The position numbers and the translations under genes were made by a program. Shown here piece after piece: positions 30,140 through 41,473 of a DNA stretch of 64,000 nucleotides (positions are counted from its first letter, which is position 1; every line of letters begins with the position of its first letter). Source of the DNA: Azorinus chamasolen (taxonomy: Eukaryota; Mollusca; Bivalvia; Cardiida; Solecurtidae). The stretch lies in the NCBI GenBank assembly GCA_963576725.1, contig OY755247.1, positions 19,440,957 to 19,504,956 on the forward strand, read 5' to 3'. Under the pieces are notes generated by a model. That model saw nothing but the letters and a program-made list of their open reading frames with translations, was not told the DNA's origin and made no database searches.

Positions 30140-30396
30140 TTAACCCTTTCCCTCATATAAACATGCTTTCACGTATTTGCAAACAGAGCAGACCCAGATC
30201 AGATGGCTCCTAGAGGAGCCGTCTGATCAGGGTCTGCTCTGTTTGCTTATGGAATTTGATAGATATGTATCTGTAGTATCAAAGATATCTACAATGTTCC
30301 ACCTTCCATATTTCAATATAACTATTTTGTTTATGAATATTCAGTAGGTATTGAAATTTGAAATAAACATAAGAGATAGAACAGGGAAAGGGTTAA
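30140..30396. mobile_element. TTAA-a MITE, reverse orientation, complete
   Basis: TTAA both ends; centre ggctcctagaggagcc with discordant TG/CG arms; right end acagggaaagggttaa. Confidence 0.86.
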
Positions 30397-30630
30397 GGAA
30401 CAGTATTATTAGAACTATTATACACATTCATGTATTTATAATGAGTAACCATATAATTTAAGTACAATTATATTATCAATTTAAGTTGAGATTTATACCA
30501 TATGTTGAGAAGAAATATGTGCTATTCTGAATGTTCTATGGCCGAAGTTAAATTTTATAATTGAAAGTAAATTATAAATCTGTATTTGTGTTCTTGTTTT
30601 CATTCAATTTATAGAATTGTTACCACTTGA

Positions 30631-30880
30631 TTAACCCATTGCCTGTTCTACGTTTATTACAAATTTCAATAACTACAGAATATTCTTGGAAAAAATAGTT
30701 ACAACAAAATATAGAAGATAGAACATTGCAGCCATTTTAGAACGTAAAGATACCGATTTATCAATTTCCACTAGCAAGTAGAGCAGACCCTGATCAGACG
30801 GCTCCTATAGGAGCCGTCTGATCTGGGTCTACTCTGTTTGCAAATGCGTGAAAAAATGTTTATAAGAGGGAAAGGGTTAA
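30631..30880. mobile_element. TTAA-a MITE, complete
   Basis: TTAA both ends; perfect centre ggctcctataggagcc, CG/CG arms; right end gagggaaagggttaa. Confidence 0.87.
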
Positions 30881-30984
30881 CTGTTCAATCCATATATACA
30901 CATTTGATGCCTTTCCAAAAAGACTTCATCCAGATAAATATTCTTTGAGTACAGCTGTGACCCGTTGAACTTCCTACCACTGCA

Positions 30985-31060
30985 AATTGCAGACTGTGTA
31001 GACCATAGACCCAGATCAGCTGCATCATTACAACGTGGTATCTGATTATGGTCTACACTG
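30985..31060. repeat. Hairpin remnant of a palindromic MITE
   Basis: gtgtagaccatagacccaga and gattatggtctacactg arms around gctgcatcattacaacg. Confidence 0.5.
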
Positions 31061-32420
31061 TTTGTAACATATCAGAACCTTCTCTGGTTTTCTGATTGGC
31101 CATGTAGACCCTGATCAGATGCCTCATTGTCAATAATGGCAACTGTTCTTGGACTGCACTACTTGCAATGTGCTACTTTACTATATCTATTTGAAGTGTG
31201 GGTATTCTATATTTTTTGTCCGCACACAATCATCACTTTACCGATGCAGCATCCAAACTTTTAAAACATGATCATCAGTGTTTGCAATATCTTTTTATAT
31301 ATATATATATATCTAACCTGTTAACCTGAAAATCTGTGGGGATCTCAGTGATCTTATTTGATAGGATCTCGTAGGATCTCATTTGAGATCCTTGTTTTCT
31401 ATTGAGAACTAATGACACTAATGATTGTGCAAACAGCGGGATCATATGTATCAATTTCACGAATAGGTTTTGTTTGGCAGTACAAGACATGTGCAGCCAA
31501 TCTAAATCTAGGTGATGAATTAAAGTTTTGGACTTAGCTTTTTGGGCTGAAATCTCAAGGTTAAAGTTTGTGGGTAAGTATTAAGATGCACTAATACAAC
31601 ATGAAATTCTTGCCATAGGTAGCTGGTTTTTGGAATTGAGGTTGCCAGTAGGTTTAACATGTAGTTCAGTTAAAATAGAAAAATATTTTGGACTTCATCT
31701 TTGTAGACAAGGTCTACAATAGGCAAGCTTTGCTGTCCTGCGACAGTCTAGTTCTCTTTTTGCATTGCTACTTTTGCTTTCGGAGGATCAACCACTTTCA
31801 GAACATATTTATATCTGACATAAAGCTAAATCTAGATGAGTTGCAGCTTAAGTTCGAATATCCGTCTGGTTGAATAATTTTTGTCAGAGTTATGGTCCTT
31901 GAACTTCATGTTTTTGTGAAAAGGTACCTAGGTCTAGAACTTTGGAGTTGACACTTCACAAAATAAACAAACTTATTAGATGGCATTGTCTGGCAGCAGC
32001 CATAACACTTCTATGAATTTTAACCGACTTATCTCCCTTTTTTGACTTGACAATATTTAGTAAAAGTTGCTTTATTTATGTTTGTAATTGATCTTGTATT
32101 GAATATTACATGTTAGAAGTGATATATTTGAATCAATAAATATGATATACAGGTTCTTGTATGAATGTGCAGCTTTTCATTAAATTGTGACAAGAGTTCA
32201 ACCGGTTAGGGACTATGGCATTGCTTTCAATGCTCCCATAACTTATTACTTAGAATATGAGAACATACGTTGTGTGGATAATAACTCATGAAAGGGTATT
32301 ATTTCTCTGAATTTTGAATTATTCTTCATTTTTGTTTATTGTTGAGCATCTTGTCATTTTTATTATATAAATTGGGTTGGGGCCTTTGGCTTACAGTTCT
32401 AACTCTGAGGTTTTCTGACA
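31061..32420. other. Mostly unassigned, AT-rich
   Basis: A (TA)n run at about 31297-31313. The stretch gcattgctacttttgctttc at about 31765 resembles part of the 61-kb HLE, so 31.5-32.0 kb may be an old copy of it. No gene supported; the 61-codon frame at 31688 has no family look. Confidence 0.4.
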
Positions 32421-32426
32421 GCAGCT

Positions 32427-32552
32427 AGCTATTCATCACAATGGTTTCAAAACGTGGCTTTCCAGAGAACATGCATATTGAACAGGGAAAGGATTAATGA
32501 GGTGCTCCTTACCAATATCATCACGAAGTAAATACAGAATTTACTTCGTGAT
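32427..32552. mobile_element. TTAA-c/TTAA-a chimeric scrap and a hairpin
   Basis: attcatcacaatggtttcaa joined to gaacagggaaaggattaa. A hairpin atcacgaagtaaat / atttacttcgtgat lies at 32520-32552. Confidence 0.45.
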
Positions 32553-33010
32553 ATCATACATGTACATTGACAGAGTACACCACGCGAGAACATGTCTGTT
32601 ATTGAATACAGTACCCAGCGTCCCCCTGGACGTCTAATTAATAGGATTCTGACTTGACGGTACTCCACCGAATATCTAATTAATGATAATCGATTAATTG
32701 CAAAATTGGTTAATTGAATTAGGTATGAAATGAGGCGAATAATCCCTCAAATAGACGTGAGGTGCTCAAAGGTCGTCATCTGCCGAAGAAAAAGTACGGC
32801 TGACACAGTTGTTTAGTGTATCTGTTGAATCCCAAGAGATGCTCGAAGCCCGAGAGATCCCGAATGATTCAGTAGATACTGCACGAAACACATCTTTGTT
32901 GGCCTTGTTCGTGCATGAATGAAATGGCTTACATGTATCTATCGTAGTACAGGCGACATGCTTAATGTGTGTGTGTACCGTAATGAGGTTGTTGGAAAAT
33001 GATGTCACAC

Positions 33011-33160
33011 ATTCTTTCGCTGCCAAATATGTTCGTATGCATAGTTTGTCGTCTGCTACAATGTTCGTCTGGTTAATTGTATATTCTTTCGAAAACATTA
33101 CCACAGAAACAAACAGTTTGGCGTCTCATCTGGACCGACACTGTTTGGCAGCGAAATATC
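33011..33160. mobile_element. TTAA-d MITE with truncated palindrome
   Basis: ctttcgctgccaaatatgtt left, aacagtttggcgtctcatct / gaccgacactgtttg around a lost centre, then ggcagcgaaat. Confidence 0.6.
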
Positions 33161-33402
33161 AAAATATGCGCACCGGCTTCCATTTTAGAGCAATTTCGTT
33201 TACACGGCATTACAGAGGTTTTTACTGAAGCTAAAAGCTTGATCAAACGGCTCATATGCCGAGGGCGTAGCTAGCGATATGCACTTGCGCACGTGCGCAA
33301 GGTCAGTATGAACGGTGAAAACATTATTATGGTCAAACTGGAACAAAAAATGATGGCTAAGGAGATAGACTTTCATAAACGTTCTGTCTTGCCATGCAAG
33401 TT

Positions 33403-33710
33403 TTAAACCCATTGCCTCATATTGACGCCTCTGTAAAGTCTCCTTTTGAAACCATTTTGATAAATAGAGTATTTGCTCCCACAGGAGCAAATGATCTTTT
33501 TATCACAATGGTTTAAATACTTCGCAACTCTAAAATTTCCGTGGCAGCATGCCCCCGGACCCCCTATTGTCACGATGCATACATTACATTTGGATTCAGA
33601 CATGGTCTTGTATGCACATTGACATATTACTGACATACATTCGCGGCTGCTATAGGAGCAAATGCTTTATTTATCACAATGGTTTCAAAAGGTGACTTTT
33701 ACACCCGTTT
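33403..33710. mobile_element. TTAA-c MITE with rearranged second half
   Basis: 33403-33545 reads acccattgcctcatattgac, palindrome tgctcccacaggagca and closing arm. After about 100 bp of unrelated sequence a second right half (ctataggagcaaatgcttta) follows at 33648-33710. Confidence 0.6.
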
Positions 33711-34157
33711 ACACAGAGCCATCGGTGATAGATCGTAGGTAAACTATTACCGTAAGACATTCTCTTTTCGTCAGCAGTTGCTGTAAAAATTCAGTTAATA
33801 TCGAATTTATATGTTGTTCCGAAATCGAGATCCGCCGAATGTTTCCGTTGCGTGAAATCGACGAAGTTTTCCGTGTTTTAAACAGTTGGCGGCTTTCTAA
33901 GGATTTAGGTGTTTTCATATACCGTTGATATTTAGCTCAATATATATAAACTGTTGGAAAATGGACTGTTAGCATGGATTTAATGATATGAATGTGTTAG
34001 CAGCTTTTGGTTTTGATTAATACGAACTATGGACAGAATGTAACGTTTTTACGTTTTTTCATACTACGCGTCTTCAATGCTGTCCCAATGGCACTAACAA
34101 GTTTCTGTAGCCAGTAGTAAGTTTCTGTAGTCAGCAGTAAGACGAGTGGAAAGTCAG

Positions 34158-34546
34158 GCGCGGATTTAGAGGGGGGGGGGGGGGGGGGGGGGGGGCGGAG
34201 CCGGCGTACGCCCCCTAAAATTGCCAAAACAATTTTTTGTAATATTTAGATATACAGTATAACCTCTCTATAACGACCACTAAATTGTGTTAATTAGTTG
34301 GTATTTAGAGCAGGTGGCTGCTTAAAGCAAGGTGAAAGTAAAACAGAACGCTCCCATAGGAGCGTTCTGTTTTACTTTCACCTTGCTTTAAGCAGCAACC
34401 TGCCTTTAACACAACTCCTTTTCAACATGTATTACAAACACACTATTTATTTATGTCATCAAACATAAAAATCTACGCCCCCCCCCCGCTCTAAAAAAAA
34501 TTCTACGCCCCCCCCCCCCTTATCTGACATCCTGGATCCGCACCTG
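34158..34546. mobile_element. Poly-G/poly-C TIR element
   Basis: Ends caggcgcggatttagaggg and ggatccgcacctg are inverted. G25 at 34171-34195; C-rich runs at about 34481-34489 and 34508-34520. Contains a nested TA-p. Flanked by an imperfect duplication of about 80 bp (see findings). Confidence 0.6.
34255..34408. mobile_element. TA-p MITE, right end lost
   Basis: TA-cagtataacctctctataac start; long perfect palindrome with gcgttctgttttactttcac arms and cgctcccataggagcg centre. Confidence 0.8.
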
Positions 34547-34659
34547 AAAATAGAGAATACAACCCCTCTAACGCCTATAAGGCTGTTTCGTAATGACACT
34601 AATAAGTTTCTGTAGTCAGCAGTAAGACGAGTAGAATGTAGAGAACACAAACCCTCTGA

Positions 34660-35550
34660 CACATCATCGTCTTATCAATAATGAATGCAATTGCGGGCAT
34701 TGAACAATTTACGATACACTTGAAGGCATCAATATGTGAGGTGGACGACATGTCAGATTGGCATTGATCTCCAGGTTTATAAAGAATTATTGGAAATGAC
34801 TTTTAATTTGTAAAGGAACTGGCTAACTATCATCGACAGCCGTCGAGTCCTGAAGGAATAATTGATGGCAACGAACAGAATGCACAAGTATGTTTTGAGA
34901 AATGTTCGAAAACATCAGTTCAATTATAGATATGCAATGTTGCAATCAGTTGTTTGAGATTCGACAGGTACCGACTTTGTCCTGGTGTTTGAATGACAGT
35001 TTCAATCAGAATTGTACAAATGCTTCGAGATGCAATTGTTAATTAACAGTGCATGTATCATTGTTCTGTCAAACAGTAAAAAAAAACTTTTATAAACAGA
35101 ACACTCAACTAAAATAAAACCTGTCTATACCGTTCCAAGCAATAGAGCTCGTTCTGATTGAAGTCGCTTAGTTAAAGTATTAGTTTGTGTCGGCTGTTCT
35201 AGAGGTTGATGTCTTCGTGTCAGAGGCCATGATTGATAGTGATAGGAAAAATAACAACAGTGTACAATAAACAACGTATATGTTTATCAATGTATATCAG
35301 GTGTCCTACTCAATTTTCATCGAAAAGCAAGGTAATTGCATCTCAACAATATCTCAGGCAGACTTGTATGTTGTTCCGATATACAACGTGCAACTGTTAG
35401 CCAAAGTGCGACTAGAAACACTCTAAAAGGTAGAATAGTGTATGTTAGCGAGAATCAAAACAAAACACGGCAGCCATAACAGCTAGCCTGGTGTCAACAC
35501 TCCACTAATGATAATGAGCGGATGGACTATAAAAATATAATAGAGCGGAC
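34660..35550. other. No feature recognised
   Basis: Ordinary AT-rich sequence without long frames or a recognised repeat; may be single copy. Confidence 0.45.
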
Positions 35551-35556
35551 GTACAA

Positions 35557-35650
35557 TAACAATGTTACAGAGATCGAACAAAAATAATGTTATAGAGATC
35601 GAACAAAAATAATGTTATACAGATTTGACAATAATGAAGTTATAGAGATC
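35557..35650. repeat. Short tandem repeat, about 31 bp x 3-4
   Basis: Repeats of aataatgttatagagatcga and acaaa, with the last copies diverged. Confidence 0.75.
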
Positions 35651-35685
35651 GGTAGCTTTGTTTACGCCTTTCTACAAGGCTGCTA

Positions 35686-35931
35686 TTGTCCTGTTTTATT
35701 AACCTGTCAAAATGTGAATATTCCTACGTCACTGAAAGGATATATTTAGATTGGATAAACCTGTATTTCAAACGTTTTTCACGAGATTCACAATAAATGT
35801 ACAAGTACTCGAATAAGCCAAGTAGGAAAGCTTTTATTAGCGGAAACAATCGATATCAACCGAAGCTATTTGTGGCGTGTTCAGCAAGCGTATAGTTATT
35901 TAAATTTTGACAGGTTAATAAAACAGGACAA
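35686..35931. mobile_element. 246-bp TIR element, TA target
   Basis: Perfect 28-bp inverted ends starting TTGTCCTGTTTTATTAACCT (right end at about 35904-35931), flanked by TA on both sides. No coding capacity. Not one of the palindromic families. Confidence 0.75.
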
Positions 35932-36077
35932 TAAGATGCGCAAAGCCTACTATAGTTCGGTTTTGACCCGTGAGCTGTGAACTTTAGGACAAGTCCACCC
36001 GTAGAGGTAAAACGCGTCACAACCATGTATTTGTTCCGGAGTTATCTGTGGTTATACAGACACGTAATAAGCATATA

Positions 36078-36280
36078 CAGTAAACCCTCTCTATAACGGC
36101 CACTAAATTATGTTAATTAGTTGGTACTAAGGGCAGGTGGCTGCTTAAAGCAAGGTGAAAGTAAAACAGAACGCTCCTATAGGAGCGTTCTGTTTTACTT
36201 TCACCTTGCTTTAAGCAGTCACCTGCCTTTAACACAAAAACTTGATGTAATTTAGTGGCCGTTATAGAGAGGCTTTACTG
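36078..36280. mobile_element. TA-p MITE, complete
   Basis: TA-CAGTAAACCCTCTCTATAAC...TATAGAGAGGCTTTACTG-TA. Long palindrome with cgctcctataggagcg centre. Confidence 0.9.
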
Positions 36281-36289
36281 TATATACTA

Positions 36290-36685
36290 AAACTGCACGA
36301 TTACTACGAGGTTCTTGTGACAACCATTGTCCACTTACCCATAAATTAGAATGGTTGGAACTTCTATAAATAGAAAAGTGAAGTCACGGCACAGTAATCG
36401 AAATCGAACTATAGCCCATTGTCAAACCTTTCACCTTCTTACTTGATCAATGAAGACAGATATTTGTAATATATATGACTTGACTAAAGGGGCTACTTAT
36501 TTATCTATGCACCAGGCTTTCCACAACTTTAGCTGTTTTAACAAACTTGTCTTTTGAAATATTTATCAGCACACATGGGTGATGTCCGTCTGGTTTCTCT
36601 GTGAGAATATTGACACTTGTCCTACTGCGAAAATGACGCTTACTTAAACGCCGATATTTTGAATGTTTCTTGCTGAACCAATTCA
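36290..36685. other. No feature recognised
   Basis: No repeat family identified and no convincing frame. Confidence 0.4.
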
Positions 36686-36687
36686 CG

Positions 36688-36891
36688 CCTAGACTTATTT
36701 AGATCCTGCCTCTTTTAAAGAATCTGCTGGAAAATTTACTAGAAAAAAGAAAAACTAAGAATTTTATAGTTTTTAAACCAATGTTATAAATAGAACATTT
36801 GCTCCTATGGAACGAACGCTCTATATATCACAATGGTTACAAAATGACTTACAGAGGCGTAAAAATGCGTCAGTATGAGGGAATGGGTTAA
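36688..36891. mobile_element. TTAA-c MITE
   Basis: agacttatttagatcctgcc left; decayed centre tgctcctatggaacg; right gagggaatgggttaa. Confidence 0.72.
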
Positions 36892-36964
36892 TTCAAATTC
36901 GTCAATATTTTCGAGAAACTTCCTCCATTGCGACCGGCAAAAGGGGCAAAATTCTAAGCGACAG

Positions 36965-37184
36965 AGGCAGGTGGTAGCTTAATGCAGGACGAAAGTTATG
37001 CAGAAATGTTCGTCCTGCATTAAGCAACCACCTGCTTATTAAGACAGTTATGGTTATTTTTAAGTGGTCGCATTGGAGGGGTTTGACTGTATTATATCAT
37101 AAGTTAACAAAACAGGGGCCATCTGATCTTGGTCTACTCTGTGTGCAAAGGCATAGAAAGGCGTGTATATGGAGTAAAGGGTTA
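36965..37184. mobile_element. TA-p fragment then TTAA-b right half
   Basis: 36965-37092: ggtggtagcttaatgcagga / tcctgcattaagcaaccacc with collapsed centre, ends gtttgactgta. 37093-37184: TTAA-b core arm to gtaaagggtta. Confidence 0.65.
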
Positions 37185-37189
37185 GAAGA

Positions 37190-37600
37190 GGAGCAAAACA
37201 GAATGACAAAAGTTAAGGTACATATCTAAATTATTTTAAAGTACATATAAGAGTAATGCATGCAGGAAATACCGCATAAAATTACACAGCCGCCCAAACA
37301 GCACCACGACGACACACAGCAAATGTACATGTATATAAAAGACACAAAGAGACACACAAAGACACAACAAACATACAATAGGGGGAAGATGGAAGTACCA
37401 CATGTTTCCTCAGTAATGTTGCATTTTCAGTGAGTCTACAGTAGTTATAATATAGAAAGACACATACATGTACTAGTATGTATTGTGAAAAATAAATACT
37501 AGTATATATTATGAAGCAAATAATAAAACATGTCGTATATACTATTTGATTTTCATACTTGATACAATAAAATGTTTATTGGTAAAAGCTTGGAAAATCT
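37190..37600. other. No feature recognised
   Basis: A-rich, with acacaaagacac-type simple repeats at 37340-37370. No gene supported. Confidence 0.4.
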
Positions 37601-37990
37601 TTAACCCTTTACCCATAGAAACACTTTAACGCCTTTGCAGCCCGAGCAGAGCCAGATCAGGGTCCATGCTTATAAAGTTTTTTATTGGAGTGTGAGTTCG
37701 TTCTCAAGCTTTTAATTGGTCAGATTTGAGTTCTCAAGCTTTTGATTGGTCAGATTTGAGCCTTTGGAAACTTGAGAACCTAAAAGCTTTATAAGCATGG
37801 ACCCAGACAGCTTCTGTAGGAGCTGTCTGATCAGGGTCTGGTATTTTTGGCTTATGAATCATCATGTGTGTCTTATTCTACAGTTTCTGCCATAGTAAGA
37901 AATTCATTTTTTCACAATGCTATTATAAAGTTTTAGCTACCAAAACGAACCAATGATTCTTACATAAATATTCATGAAATAATGGCTTAA
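37601..37990. mobile_element. TTAA-b MITE with fold-back inserted in its palindrome
   Basis: TTAA at both ends; core interrupted at gatcagg/gtccatg (37662), resumes cagacagcttctgtaggagc and tgtctgatcagg; right arm ends gaaataatggcttaa. Confidence 0.75.
37662..37802. mobile_element. Fold-back element, second copy
   Basis: Ends gtccatgcttataaag / ctttataagcatggac; internal duplicated arm agcttttgattggtcagatt; right arm partly deleted compared with the copy at 3741. Confidence 0.68.
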
Positions 37991-37994
37991 AGAA

Positions 37995-38630
37995 ATGTCG
38001 TGATTGATCAACCTGTTTGAGAGATATTTTTTAAATCATGTCATATTTAAAAAACGTAGTCGTTAACATGTTTGTTTCTTCCAATATAAAATGTGTAATA
38101 AAAAACGTGAGTTTTTTCATTGCGTCAGATTTCACCTTTTGAAACCATATGACATCCTAGAGGAATAAATTTAGACGAGGTTTTGCTCAAATAAATTTGA
38201 CATAAATGAAATATGTGCTGCAAATATTAGAGCGTAGTTTGTTTTTGGGTCCATAATTTCCTCAAACAATCATTCAACAGATTCTCACAGATATCGAGCC
38301 GTCCCTAAATTCAATCGTACCTACTCGGCGGTTCCCGACAACCTAGAACAAGTATCGTTCTGTAATTGTTATGTTACTTGGATGATTTGTTTTGGGAAAG
38401 TTCACAACATCTATTGTGCATGTGTAGCACCTGAATGAGTGCCAATAATTTTTCATCTTTCCAGACAAAAAGAAAGTTGAGACAATTTATAAAATTTCAA
38501 TCCTTTTATGTTTCAATATGCCTCACTAGTTTCTCAAAATGAACTATCTGATCTATGTTGACTCTGTTTGCAAATGCGTAAAAACGTGTTGCTACCAGGT
38601 GGAATGGTGATGCTTTCAACAATGCTATGG
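37995..38630. other. Mostly unassigned
   Basis: Only a TTAA-a right-end scrap at about 38545-38600 (ctctgtttgcaaatgcg) recognised. Confidence 0.4.
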
Positions 38631-38633
38631 AGG

Positions 38634-38863
38634 TTAACCCTTTATCTGTTCTATGTTTTCTCCAAATTATTTTAATACCTTCTGAATATTCTTGGACAAA
38701 ATAGTTATTAGGAAGTATGGAAGGTGGAACATTGTAGCCATTTTAGGAAGTAAAGAAATAAATCTTTCAAATTCCATTTGCCAACGGAGCAGACCCTGAT
38801 CAGACGGCTCCTGCAGGAGCCGTCTGATCTGGGTCTACTATGTTTGCAAAGGCGTGAAAACAC
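38634..38863. mobile_element. TTAA-a MITE, right end lost
   Basis: Left ttaaccctttatctgttcta; perfect centre ggctcctgcaggagcc, CG/CG arms; breaks at aaaacacgtg. Confidence 0.8.
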
Positions 38864-39225
38864 GTGTTTTTTCAGAAGTCGAAACATTAAAAAGGCTAAA
38901 AATGCCAAAAATACAATAAAAATGACGACTGAGTGGGACTAGGACTTAGGAGTGAACCCTTAATACCTGATTGATGACACTATCAAGTTCTGAAATTCAA
39001 GATAAATTAGAAAAATGATTTGTAAATACTCGTAAATATGTCTATATCTTCTATTTGAGTGTACAGATGTATAGCCTACCAGTCTGTTTCAGTCATAAAG
39101 ACTCATAATAAATCCATGGGCCAAAGAAAATCCCGTTTGCAATTATTAGTGAATTACACAATGTCGCCTCCTAGATTTATTGTATCCCGGCTCTTACAAG
39201 ATGTTTAGGCGCGTATAGTAATTAC
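38864..39225. other. Left flank of the Crypton array
   Basis: No repeat or gene recognised. The array starts at ttattataacgcaaag (39226). Confidence 0.4.
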
Positions 39226-40186
39226 TTATTATAACGCAAAGTAAAATCCTCGATTTTGATTGGTCAGTTAGCCATGTATAAAAGCCGTGTATCCCTCTAA
39301 ATTCCGATGTATATACGGAGTCATGAGCAACAATGGAATTTCCCCCGCCGAGGGCCTCGCTCCCTTGATAGAAGCTTCACTTCGTCGATTCGATTCAAAC
39401 AACCGCTCTCAAACGAAATATAAAGAGTTTGGGGCGGAAAAAAGTTATCCATTTAGAAACATTTTTGTTATAGTTGTTGTATAACAATGTAAATGAACCC
39501 TATATGTGGCGAAGGTCTTATTCTGCTTTGATGCTGCAAATGTTGTCAAAGTGCTTGTGCACGTACCGATTAGCCCCCAAACCCCGCTTTTACAAAGATA
39601 TTCCACACCCAATTCGATTCAGATTTTATTTATGTACATGCACAGTACACGTACCTGTAAATTGCAGTATAGCCGCTCCTTCCAACGTCCATTGTTTGAA
39701 TATTATAAAACCGTCATTATGACGTCATCCAAATGACGTCGGAACTGCGCCAAAATTCCTTCAATTAAGTTAAATAGTGTCTGCTTAACCGCTGATCTGC
39801 TGAAAGTTTTACTAACGTCTGATTCTTTCAATCCTTTGATAAACTAATGCACTTGGAAGATCCCTTTCTATCCATAAATATAATGAACTGGTTATTATAC
39901 ACGATGAACTTGGGTTGCAGAGTGATATATAAGCCCTTACCTTACAGTAAGAGGCCCCTGAGGGGAAGCAAAACGACGCCTAAATTAACAACGCTAATTA
40001 ACAGCTACAAATATTAAACTTTGCAGTATAATAAAATCGTTATACAGATCATTGGCGGGATATCTGACTTTTTATTTCCTGCTGAGGAAAATACATGTAG
40101 CCCTCGCCTAACGGCTCGGGCAACATGAATTTCCTCAGCAGGAAACAAAAAGTCAGATATCCCGCCAATGATCTGTATAACTAATA
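39226..40186 (+). mobile_element. Crypton array unit A, non-autonomous
   Basis: 961-bp unit. Left terminus gcaaagtaaaatcctcgatt with ATTGG and TATAAAAG. The interior has no recombinase. A CRE-like TGACGTCA lies near 39720. Right terminus gaggcccctgaggggaagc, then a 143-nt hairpin ending gtataactaata. Both termini match those of the recombinase-bearing unit B. Confidence 0.8.
40039..40181. repeat. Terminal hairpin of Crypton unit A
   Basis: 143-nt near-perfect inverted repeat. Arms of about 60 bp start gttatacagatcattggcgg; central segment ccctcgcctaacggctcggg. Confidence 0.92.
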
Positions 40187-40219
40187 TTATTACAATGCAA
40201 AGTAAAATCCTCGATTTTG

Positions 40220-40245
40220 ATTGGTCAAATAGCCAGGTATAAAAG
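40220..40245 (+). promoter_or_regulatory. Crypton promoter: inverted CCAAT box and TATA box
   Basis: ATTGG at 40220-40224 and TATAAAAG at 40238-40245, in the left terminus. The same pair with the same spacing is kept in units A and C, about 1.56 kb upstream of the recombinase ATG in unit B. Confidence 0.5.
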
Positions 40246-40469
40246 CCGTGTATCCCTCTAAATTCTGATGTATATACGGAGGCATGGGCAACAATGGAAC
40301 TCTCCCCGTCGAGGGCCTCGCTTTGTTGCTACAACAAAATAAAAATGGCCGACCAGTTTCACTTCGTCGATTCGATCCAAGCAACCCCTCTCATACGAAA
40401 TAACATGACTTTTGTGCGAAAAAAAAATAGCCATTGAGTGACAATTTTGTTACAGTTGTTGTATGACAA

Positions 40470-41110
40470 TGAAAAAATAAATTAATTGAATATATAGCAT
40501 AGTTTTTAAATATTATCTTACGAAAATTAGTGCAATAGACGGTTAATTTGCGAAATGGAATAAATCAGAATGAAAGATAAACATTGTCGCCGAGTCTGGA
40601 AATCTTTTTTATTTACCTATTCATTCATTCATTTTAAATTCAAGAAGCAAATTGTCCCCATACATGTATAAAATAAATAAATAAAATGAAGAACTACTTT
40701 GTGAGTTGTTTTCTTTTTCGAATGGAAAATCAATACATCATATTTATGCAGCGGACGCCACTTCCTTCCAAAAACAAATAGCCTTGAAATCCAAGCAAAA
40801 ATACAACAGATCTAGATCTGCTTAAGTTGCAAGTCAGCACACACTTCAAACAGGTTTGTATATTTTTGTTTGTTATTGATTTAAATTGCTGCCTAATAAT
40901 GAACGGCCTAAATAATTAAGATCCTAAGTTAAAAAATAAACAGAGGTAGAGAAAGTGAGTGTGAGAGAGAGAAAGAGGGAGAGAGAGAGAGAGAGAGAGA
41001 GTTGGTTTAGGTTTATATCAACCCTTTGGACTCTAGGTTTATAGACAGAATCATAAGAAAAATTATGATATCATAATAATATATCTCATATATTTGAATT
41101 TTCAGACTGA
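40470..41110. other. Crypton 5' non-coding region
   Basis: Unique to unit B. Probably 5' UTR plus intron of the recombinase gene. (GA)n simple repeat at about 40955-41001. Confidence 0.4.
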
Positions 41111-41117
41111 ATTTGTA

Positions 41118-41166
41118 TTCAAACAGTTTAGAATTACATTTTAAATGTAATTCTAATCTGTTTGAA
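41118..41166. repeat. Small palindrome
   Basis: attcaaacagtttagaatta / taattctaatctgtttgaat around cattttaaatg; one mismatch per arm. Next to the tRNA-like element. Confidence 0.6.
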
Positions 41167-41222
41167 TATGATTTTATGAATTCGCTAGACACAGTAGCAG
41201 GCACACACACTTTGCATTTAAA

Positions 41223-41299
41223 CTTCTTGCTGGGACTTGAACCCAGACCTCTTACTGTCACTGGGATAGTAAGCGTTCTGACCTTTGAACTACAAGAAG
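41223..41299 (-). tRNA. tRNA-like sequence with enlarged anticodon loop (pseudogene or SINE head)
   Basis: On the minus strand: acceptor CTTCTTG/CAAGAAG 7 bp, D stem GTTC/GAAC, T stem CTGGG/CCCAG with a 7-nt loop TTCAAGT, B box GGTTCAAGTCC. The anticodon stem CTTAC/GTAAG encloses 13 nt instead of 7 (or pairs further with one mismatch), so no normal anticodon can be read. Confidence 0.5.
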
Positions 41300-41473
41300 T
41301 GTCTGAAAAGCAAATTTATGCATGTACATGTCCTTACACTTGACTTACTTGATGCAATTATTATGTTTTTTATCTATTAAAAATGTATATTTGAATTACA
41401 ATATGCTTCACTGTGGACATTTTTTGTATGATTAGTATAGCTCTATGAGAATAATAATAGTCATCCAAAAATA

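Noticed and set aside
32766..33490. Cluster of overlapping short frames on both strands
   Set aside because: They overlap TTAA-d and TTAA-c MITE sequence, have no splice support or family motif, and occur on both strands equally.
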